A stretch of DNA of 64,000 nt from the NCBI RefSeq assembly GCF_029689945.1, contig NZ_CP121451.1:4278001-4342000 (forward strand). Reading direction: 5' to 3'. Positions 58,885-64,000 of the stretch are shown here, piece by piece; the stretch's first letter is position 1; the number at the start of each line of letters is the position of its first letter. Source of the DNA: Paenibacillus amylolyticus. GTDB lineage: Bacteria; Bacillota; Bacilli; Paenibacillales; Paenibacillaceae. A program made the position numbers and the translations under genes. The notes under the pieces were generated by a model that worked only from the letters and a program-made list of their open reading frames with translations, was not told where the DNA came from and searched no databases.

Positions 58885-59171
58885 AGGTCCTCCCCCTCAC
58901 AATGTTCAAAGAGCTTATCAATTTCGTTCACCAAGTGTCTCAACGACATCAGCTTACTCCCGGCGTCCAGATGATAAAAGTTACGGGTTCCTTCTTTGCG
59001 AACGCTGATAATCTGCGCGTCTTTCAATATTTTCAGATGATGCGATACAGCTGGCCGGGAGAGGTGCGTTTGCATCCGAATTTCACCCACACGCATGCCC
59101 AATTTCTGCGGCCCTTGAATCAAGGCCATCAAAATCGCCTGCCGAGTCTCGTCTCCGATTGCATTCAGCAC
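58881..59171 (-). CDS. ArsR-family winged-helix regulator
   Basis: 96 residues from GTG 59171 (MLNAIGDETRQAILMALIQG). HTH VGEIRMQTHLSRPAVSHHLKILKDAQIISVRKEGTRNFYHLD is characteristic of ArsR/SmtB proteins, but the metal-binding CxC motif is absent, so it is not a classical metal sensor. Upstream in-frame codons reach back about 25 residues without a good start. Ends in an ATGA overlap with the aldo/keto reductase gene. The region 59172-59395 before it shows nothing further that I can support. Confidence 0.85.
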   Translation of the reverse strand: MLNAIGDETRQAILMALIQGPQKLGMRVGEIRMQTHLSRPAVSHHLKILKDAQIISVRKEGTRNFYHLDAGSKLMSLRHLVNEIDKLFEHCEGEDL

Positions 59172-59394
59172 CTTCTGATTGTTCTTAAATTCGATTGCAA
59201 TTGTATTTAAAAATTCCTGTTCTACGGAAATCTCCCCTTTTCGTTGAACCGTTTAATTCTTTTGACGAATATAAGATACCACGATCTGAAACACAGCAAT
59301 ACTTCGGGAAAGAAAATCCAGACCCTGTTTTTCCCAGTTCAACGGGAATTTCCGCATTTTATGTGGCTCGATATGCCAATTCGAAAAATTAGGG

Positions 59395-59431
59395 ACAAAA
59401 AAACCGTCCTTTGAACTTCAAAGGACGGTTT
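59395..59431 (-). terminator. Intrinsic terminator of the uvrX operon
   Basis: AAACCGTCCTTTGAA and its perfect 15-base complement are separated by one base; the minus strand continues with TTTTTTTGTCCC. About 90 bases downstream of the last gene of the cassette. Confidence 0.8.
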
Positions 59432-59519
59432 ACCCAAATCGGGAGAAGAAAACAATGGTTATAGCTGTATTATGTCCACCCTGTGTCTTTATATACCGTA
59501 TCCCGCTTTAATTATATGT

Positions 59520-59888
59520 TCATGTTGTCATATCGGTGATATCAACACTCATATGTTCAGTCAGCATTAAGGTTACATCCACTTTCACTTTGGTCCACAA
59601 TAGAGTCATTTTATGAAGGTAACCTCTTACCGAATAATCTACTGTTAAACTCAGCTGAGATCTCTTTTCATCTATGATTTTGATATGATGCTGCTTTAAA
59701 CTTTGTTTTAATTTGTACATCTCTACGGCAATTTTCTTTTGGGTACCGTCCAGATAGTCAATATACACCGATTTCATCTTAAAGTTTGAAGCGTATATTT
59801 TATGCTTATCTACTTCCAGCGCACCTAACAGATAAGGGAGCTCTACCACCCTCTTCACAAGTAAAAGTTCTTCAGAAGTCTGCCTCAA
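59520..59888 (-). CDS. Hypothetical protein of the UvrX-YolD cassette
   Basis: 122 residues from TTG 59888, eight bases after AGGAGG; an ATG at 59909 lies upstream of that ribosome site and is less likely. The sequence (LLLVKRVVELPYLLGALEVDKHKIYASNFKMKSVYIDYLDGTQKKIAVEMYKLKQSL...) is basic, alternates beta and alpha segments and has no motif I recognise. It overlaps the stop of the YolD-like gene and is third in a LexA-controlled operon, so a role in damage tolerance is inferred only from context. Confidence 0.7.
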   Translation of the reverse strand: MRQTSEELLLVKRVVELPYLLGALEVDKHKIYASNFKMKSVYIDYLDGTQKKIAVEMYKLKQSLKQHHIKIIDEKRSQLSLTVDYSVRGYLHKMTLLWTKVKVDVTLMLTEHMSVDITDMTT

Positions 59889-59889
59889 G

Positions 59890-60237
59890 TTACACGCCTC
59901 CTTCTTCAAGTTTTACAGCGACCAATTGATCAAAATCGACCCATTCAAATCCATTCTCCATTTCAATTTTGATTTTCTTTCCAAAGGTACTGACGGATGT
60001 GACGATCCCATGTATATACCGATTGCCTGACTCATGAAATATTTCAATGGTGGCTGGCAACGTGTAATTGAGCGACATTTCTATATGTTGAGCCATAATC
60101 TCCCACTCATCTTCATGGAGTATAGGTTTGGTTTGAACATGAATGTGAGTACGATGCTGTATAATTCGTTCCTTGTGTTGTGGGAGCATCATGCGGCTCG
60201 ATTCCCATAATCCATTGGCCTCCAGTTTTTTGCTCAT
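59890..60237 (-). CDS. YolD-like family protein
   Basis: 115 residues, start overlaps the polymerase stop (ATGA). Pattern LEANGLWESSRMMLPQHKERIIQHRTH and DEWEIMAQHIEMSLNYTLPATIEIFHESGNRYIHGIVTSVS, KIKIEMENGFEWVDFDQLVAVKL matches YolD proteins, which are almost always encoded next to Y-family polymerases in Bacillales and are thought to act with them, possibly as UmuD-like partners. Second gene of the cassette. Confidence 0.87.
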   Translation of the reverse strand: MSKKLEANGLWESSRMMLPQHKERIIQHRTHIHVQTKPILHEDEWEIMAQHIEMSLNYTLPATIEIFHESGNRYIHGIVTSVSTFGKKIKIEMENGFEWVDFDQLVAVKLEEGGV

Positions 60238-61474
60238 TTGTAATGCCCCCCAATTTTAGATGCTCGATCGATCGCTTGACCTGCAGCCGTAATGGAGCTT
60301 GCTCGCAGAATGGAAATGTCGCCAAATCGATCCTTAATGTCGTCCATTACCTGATCAATGGCTCGTTTCTGCTCTTGATCATCAAAGAAAGAGAGTTGAT
60401 ATGTATCCGCGTTGGATAATTGAGATAGGGATACGCCTACACGGCGCACCGGTTGCCCATCCCAGTGTTGATGGAATATGCGTTTGGCGATCTTGCACAC
60501 ATCAACGGTTATGTTTGTAGGATCAGACAGTTTAACTTGCCTGTGAAAACCCGTTGGGTGGTCAAAATCTGCTCCCGATACACTCACAGATATGACACTG
60601 CCCATCAGCCCTTTTTTGCGGGCTCTTCTACACACTTCTGTACAGATATCGAGGATAACGACTTCGATCTCCCAAGCCTCTTTGAAATCTCTAGGCAGGG
60701 TCATTCCGTTGCCGATATCCTTTTGTGTACTGTGTGTGTTGACCGTTACCGGTGAATTGTCGAGTCCATTGGCGACTCTCCAGATGACTTCTCCATTAAC
60801 ACCCCACTTGCTTCTTAGTTTGGAAAGAGGCGTAGTCGCCAGGTCTTTATGGTTCGGATGCCCATTTTCCACAGATGTTTTTCCATCCTCGACCCAATCC
60901 CCCACATATCACGGATGGGCTTATCTCCAATGTGAAGATGTAATTCCTCTTTCTTTAAGTGAAAAATGCCACCCTCCGCTTTTTTGGCAATCATATCGCA
61001 GCACAACTTACTGATAATTTTGTTCTCGCCAATGCCCGCTCGGGCGTAAACCCCTGTTTCATTATAGATTTTGTCTTGAATTTGTTTGGCCAGATCGATA
61101 GGATCGTCACCGAATAGATGCATAGACCCTGTAACATCAGCAAATAATTCGTCTATACTGTATGGCTCAACCAGATCGGTGAATTCCTCAATAATGGACA
61201 TGATTTGGGTCGAAACTTCAATGTATTCTTGCATGTGTGGTTTCACAATGATCAGTTCAGGGCACTTCTGAAGAGACTGCCAGAGTGGTTCCGCGGTAGA
61301 TACACCTTTAGCTTTGGCTAACGGACAAGCGGCAAGGATAATGCCAGAGCGTCTTGCTGGATCGCCTGCAACGGCGAGTGGTCTATGTTTGTATTGGGGC
61401 ATTTTTGCCTTTTCGACTGAAGCATAAAAGCTCTGCATATCAATGAGCATGATGGTTCGCTGCTTAGTCCACAC
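60234..61474 (-). CDS. UvrX-type Y-family DNA polymerase, frameshifted
   Basis: About 414 residues from GTG 61474, eight bases after AGGAG. Palm catalytic residues: TIMLIDMQSFYASVEKA (first Asp) and EPYSIDELFADVTGS (Asp-Glu pair). Thumb and little-finger parts follow: GIGENKIISKLCCDMIAKKAEGGIF, DMWGIGSRMEKHLWKMGIRTI, then after one base restored at 60846-60848 KDLATTPLSKLRSKWGVNGEVIWRVANGLDNSPV and VGVSLSQLSNADTYQLSFF, which contains a beta-clamp-like QLSFF. Translesion synthesis during the SOS response. Two LexA boxes lie upstream. Matches UvrX/YqjW in length and order. Confidence 0.9.
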
Positions 61475-61496
61475 TGAAATCACTCCTGTACATTTA

Positions 61497-61510
61497 AGAA
61501 CGTATGTTTG
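61497..61510. promoter_or_regulatory. Second, weaker LexA-type site
   Basis: AGAACGTATGTTTG keeps GAAC-N4-GTT of the SOS box CGAAC-N4-GTTCG, 23 bases upstream of the UvrX start. Confidence 0.5.
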
Positions 61511-61524
61511 TATATATTATAAAC

Positions 61525-61538
61525 CGAACACATGTTCT
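61525..61538. promoter_or_regulatory. LexA (SOS) box
   Basis: CGAACACATGTTCT matches the Bacillus SOS box at 9 of 10 defined positions. On the minus strand it fills the spacer between TTGCAT and TTTATA promoter elements, so LexA would block the polymerase directly. Confidence 0.85.
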
Positions 61539-61605
61539 TTATGCAAGAGGTAAATATTTATATTAGGCATACGACAAAATGACGGATTCAGATCATACCA
61601 GGTTG

Positions 61606-61965
61606 TGTCTTCAAACTCAGGCATCAATACGTTGAAGGATGTCAGGGTACAACATCTTGAAGTCCAGGCTCGCTGATCCTGGCGAATTGTCGAGGCGATT
61701 TTCTAAGGAACCGAGGACGTCTTATTTAGCCTTCGAGTCCTCCTTTTATTTTGTAAGGAACCTGAGACACGTTATTTACCGAATTCACCTAACAAACACG
61801 CTGTAAACAGCTGGTTATTCTAATATAGCGTGTTTCAGATTCCTTAGATTGCTGCGGGCGCTTCAAATCGCTGAATAAGACGTTACAGGTTCGTTAGAGC
61901 TCCCGCTCCATGCTCTGCTCCAGACACCGTCAGTTACGTTCCGGCTTTCGGCAGGTTTGAAGACA
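61606..61965. repeat. Nested inverted-repeat intergenic element
   Basis: TGTCTTCAAAC (61606-61616) and its exact inverse GTTTGAAGACA (61955-61965) bracket 360 bases without a gene. Inside are four related copies of a TAAGGAACC-type motif: two forward (61704-61740, 61754-61777) and two inverted (61822-61846, 61870-61897), so the block folds into two nested stems. No coding frame is plausible. Resembles dispersed palindromic repeats or MITEs. Confidence 0.6.
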
Positions 61966-61983
61966 TGCTCTAGGTCACAACAA

Positions 61984-62010
61984 CAAAAAAAGCCGCTAAA
62001 ATAGCGACTT
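61984..62010 (-). terminator. Intrinsic terminator of the GNAT gene
   Basis: Minus strand AGTCGCT, loop ATTTT, AGCGGCTTTTTTTG; fourth copy of the shared hairpin. Confidence 0.75.
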
Positions 62011-62031
62011 CAATGGAAATACTTTTATCCT

Positions 62032-62472
62032 TTATGACATTTCCAGATGCAATAGCGGGAACGGATTCCCAGAGCCATCGAATTCGGAGCGTCCGATCTG
62101 AACAAACCCCATTTTGCTATAGAATTGCGCAGCTCCAGGGTTCTGTTCGTTGACATCCACCTTTAGATGGTGTCCTTTGATCTTGATGGTATGTTCAATT
62201 AGCAGACGCCCAACTCCCTGTCCATGCTGACTTGGATCGACGAACAACATCTCAATAAAGTTATCCTGCAACCCGATAAAACCGACAGGCTGATGTTCTT
62301 TATCTAGAGTTTCCCACACCTCGACTTGCCGTTCCTGTAATACCTTGCCTACCACATCCCGATAGAATTGAATGTGTTGCTCCTCCAAAAAGGTATGTGT
62401 TGCTCGAACAGCTCTCTCCCAAATCTGAACCAGTCGTTCCTGATCTTGTTCCCGGTATGACACGATATGCAT
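62032..62472 (-). CDS. GNAT-family N-acetyltransferase
   Basis: 146 residues. Motif A for acetyl-CoA binding: EMLFVDPSQHGQGVGRLLIEHTI (Q-x-x-G-x-G type); preceded by VWETLDKEHQPVGFIGLQDNFI and followed by LKVDVNEQNPGAAQFYSKMGFVQIGR, the motif B pattern YxKxGF. Similar to YjaB/YhbS-like acetyltransferases. Substrate unknown. A MITE-like element lies immediately upstream (62494-62658) and may carry or disrupt its promoter. Confidence 0.88.
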   Translation of the reverse strand: MHIVSYREQDQERLVQIWERAVRATHTFLEEQHIQFYRDVVGKVLQERQVEVWETLDKEHQPVGFIGLQDNFIEMLFVDPSQHGQGVGRLLIEHTIKIKGHHLKVDVNEQNPGAAQFYSKMGFVQIGRSEFDGSGNPFPLLHLEMS

Positions 62473-62493
62473 CCCATTCTCTCCATTCTCTCT

Positions 62494-62658
62494 TTAGGGC
62501 GTGTCTCAAAACTCGCTGAAGTGCATCTTTCACCCCCTTTCGCCCCCGCTGCGTCACTTTCCCTTGACGTGCCCCGGCACGCCTGCAGAAAACTTTCTTG
62601 CTTGGAACGAAAATTCGGCAAAATCTGCTCCCTTCGGAGTTTTCAGACACGCCCTAAT
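62494..62658. mobile_element. MITE-like element, 165 bp with 21-bp terminal inverted repeats
   Basis: TTAGGGCGTGTCTCAAAACTC (left) and its inverse (right, 62638-62658) agree at 20 of 21 positions. The ends begin with TA on both sides, which fits TA target duplication as in IS630/mariner-type elements. No transposase; any open frame across it is a read-through artefact. It sits between the GNAT and DUF4180 genes. Confidence 0.7.
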
Positions 62659-62667
62659 TAACTTGAA

Positions 62668-63036
62668 TCACTGTTTCTGGCTTAGCTTTTCAATAGCCAG
62701 TTTTTCCTCTGTTACGAAGAATATATCGTTCCCATTGTTGCTTTCATAGATAAAATCTCGAAGACTTTTGCTGGTATAACCGGAAAAATCACCGATGATC
62801 GCAATTTTGGTCTGGTAATTGATGAACTTTTGCAACACTTCACCTGCCAACCGTGTTTTCAGATCAAAAAATACTTCACTGACAGCAGATTTGTTAACTA
62901 TAATCCGATGACAATCGGCCTCATATCGAACCGTAGCCATAAGATCGATAGCGGATTGAACATCGGTAATTAATTGTTCATCAATCGTAACGTAAGCAAT
63001 AGATACTCCATTTTCGTTTATTTTTCTGATATTCAT
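62668..63036 (-). CDS. DUF4180 family protein
   Basis: 122 residues from ATG 63036 after GGGAGAAA; the open frame reaches back to 63162 but overlaps the GNAT gene. MNIRKINENGVSIAYVTIDEQLITDVQSAIDLMATVRYEADCHRIIVNKSAVSEVFFDLKTRLAGEVLQKFINYQTKIAIIGDFSGYTSKSL is the DUF4180 pattern: an alpha/beta fold resembling STAS-like proteins (a two-beta-alpha repeat, with a loop FFDLKTRLAGE). Function unknown. Follows a GNAT gene by 13 bases and is probably co-transcribed. Confidence 0.85.
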   Translation of the reverse strand: MNIRKINENGVSIAYVTIDEQLITDVQSAIDLMATVRYEADCHRIIVNKSAVSEVFFDLKTRLAGEVLQKFINYQTKIAIIGDFSGYTSKSLRDFIYESNNGNDIFFVTEEKLAIEKLSQKQ

Positions 63037-63049
63037 GTCTTTTTCTCCC

Positions 63050-63471
63050 TCATTCCTTATATTGTAGAACCCAATATCTTGATCCAGGCTCACCTTCTTC
63101 GACGACAGCCTTCCAACCTTGCTTTTTATAAAATGTGAGTGCTTTATCATTATCAGAGACACATTTTAATGTGACTGGCGTTCCCAATACGGCCACGGAT
63201 TGCTGGAGTAACTGTTTTCCCACCCCTTTGCCGGCAGCACTCGGGTGCACAAACAGATTATGAATAAAGCGGTCAGGTACATATAGTGACGCAAATCCAA
63301 GCACTTGATTGTTTTCCTCTGCCAAAAGAATCTGTTCTTCCGATGTATCCCGGTCAAAATCGTCTAGTCTCATCTCATCGGCATCGGCCCAGTGAAAGCT
63401 CTCCGCCGGGAATCCAGATAAATATGTCTTAATTGTGGATAGTCTGCAATACTCGCTTCTCTAATGATCAT
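63050..63471 (-). CDS. GNAT-family N-acetyltransferase, frameshifted
   Basis: About 141 residues from ATG 63471: MIIREASIADYPQLRHIYLDSRRESFHWADADEMRLDDFDRDTSEEQILLAEENNQVLGFASLYVPDRFIHNLFVHPSAAGKGVGKQLLQQSV, with the acetyl-CoA loop AAGKGVGKQL and motif B KALTFYKKQGWKAV. The first 23 codons are in another frame; restoring one base near 63403 joins them at RRESFHW. The family and the motif are clear; substrate unknown. Together with DUF4180 it forms a two-gene unit. Confidence 0.82.
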
Positions 63472-63510
63472 CCGATCAATCCCCGTTTCTCTGTTTCATC
63501 CATGTCGTTG

Positions 63511-64000
63511 TTATCTGGAGCCGACCTTTACCATTTGTTTGGCCTGCACACGACCTGCCTGTAACAAGTCATCACTGAACTTCGCATCACTAACTGCCCG
63601 TGCCAGTGCAACGGTACCTACCATACTGCTTACCAACGCATAACCATCAGCTGTATTCATGCCAGCCATCGTTGTAATAAACGCGATAAAACGTTGCAAC
63701 TCCTGCGTGTAAGCTTGTCGAATATCCTCCGATAGTTGGGAGATCTCTCCCGATAAAGCGGGTAAGATACAACCGACTTCCGTCTGATCTCGATGCAGGG
63801 AACTTAAATAAAAATCAATGACAGCTTCAATCGAGGTCTGCTCTTCCTCTTTGTTTTTGTCTGCAATTTTCTGCAGCATTTCAATGGTGTCACTAATGGC
63901 GAAATGACAGGTCTCCATCACAAGCTGATCCTTATTATCAAAATGGGAGTAAAATCCCCCATGTGTCAGTCCAGCACCTTTCATAATATGTGGGAGACTA
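63511..64000 (-). CDS. TetR-family transcriptional regulator, 5' end outside window
   Basis: The visible part starts within the DNA-binding domain (SLPHIMKGAGLTHGGFYSHFDNKDQLVMETCHFAI, the recognition helix and following turn of TetR) and continues with a helical C-terminal domain (GCILPALSGEISQLSEDIRQAYTQELQRFIAFITTMAG). The first about 35 residues lie beyond 64000. Likely a repressor of an efflux or oxidoreductase gene; the target is not visible. Confidence 0.85.
   Translation of the reverse strand, partial: SLPHIMKGAGLTHGGFYSHFDNKDQLVMETCHFAISDTIEMLQKIADKNKEEEQTSIEAVIDFYLSSLHRDQTEVGCILPALSGEISQLSEDIRQAYTQELQRFIAFITTMAGMNTADGYALVSSMVGTVALARAVSDAKFSDDLLQAGRVQAKQMVKVGSR

Noticed and set aside
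62300..62650. 116-codon minus-strand frame upstream of and overlapping the GNAT gene.
   Set aside because: It reads through the MITE-like element and out of frame through the GNAT gene; composition (Arg/Gly/Lys-rich) is that of the repeat.
1..64000. CRISPR arrays, tRNA or rRNA genes, riboswitches, phage or toxin-antitoxin systems.
   Set aside because: No regularly spaced identical repeats, no cloverleaf or rRNA signature and no conserved riboswitch core were seen on either strand.

Overview
The window reads as a chromosomal segment of a Paenibacillus-like, low- to mid-GC Firmicute. Pointers are the ribosome binding sites (AGGAGG type), a Bacillus-type LexA box (CGAAC-N4-GTTCT), Fur boxes (TGATAATNATTATCA), CcpA/cre-like sites, YesM/YesN-type two-component pairs beside Lpl-type sugar ABC transporters, and a dense set of plant and beta-glucan polysaccharide hydrolases. 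No rRNA, tRNA, phage, plasmid or CRISPR is visible, and no complete insertion sequence; one MITE-like element and one complex intergenic palindrome are present.

Layout. 1-642: end of a YetF/DUF421 membrane protein. 884-3049: Fur-box-flanked siderophore-binding lipoprotein and divergent MerR regulator. 3160-6096: lipase-like hydrolase, HxlR regulator and divergent AHL-lactonase-type enzyme. 6197-9879: GH43 enzyme, ilvD and GntR regulator. 10131-12895: DoxX, pirin, MarR and luciferase-like monooxygenase behind a perfect 18-bp inverted repeat. 13240-17230: Fur-controlled island of ferredoxin/flavodoxin-NADP reductase, Btr-like AraC activator and siderophore-binding lipoprotein. 17564-21312: membrane DJ-1-like protein, small P-loop kinase, alpha/beta hydrolase and DUF2239 protein. 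21517-43002: 21.5-kb polysaccharide utilisation locus, all on the minus strand (GH140, YesN and YesM, two permeases, binding protein, GH78, GH2, GH78, FucI, GH172). 43314-46915: divergent secreted modular glycosidase. 47145-50410: Rrf2, VOC, two nitroreductases with a MarR and Fur box, MazG-like protein. 50548-57861: laminarinase downstream of a binding protein/kinase/response regulator trio. 58018-64000: ArsR with aldo/keto reductase, LexA-controlled UvrX-YolD cassette, intergenic repeats, GNATs, DUF4180 and a partial TetR.

How the genes work together. The central locus looks like a complete sense, import and depolymerise module for a rhamnose-, fucose- and possibly apiose-containing pectic glycan: YesM/YesN sense, the three-gene ABC transporter imports oligosaccharides, intracellular GH78, GH2, GH172 and GH140 enzymes trim them, and FucI feeds deoxysugar or D-arabinose into catabolism. 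Phased GTTCAA repeats upstream of both the transporter operon and the secreted glycosidase suggest one shared regulator. A second kinase/regulator pair with its own binding protein, but no permeases, precedes a GH16 laminarinase.

Quality caveat. At least sixteen genes, including ilvD and almost every long sugar-utilisation gene, are interrupted by about 27 single-base shifts. Nearly all are one base lost from a short homopolymer, and each can be mended to give a normal family member. This looks like uncorrected sequencing error rather than gene decay, so these genes are described here as single genes with the lesions noted.
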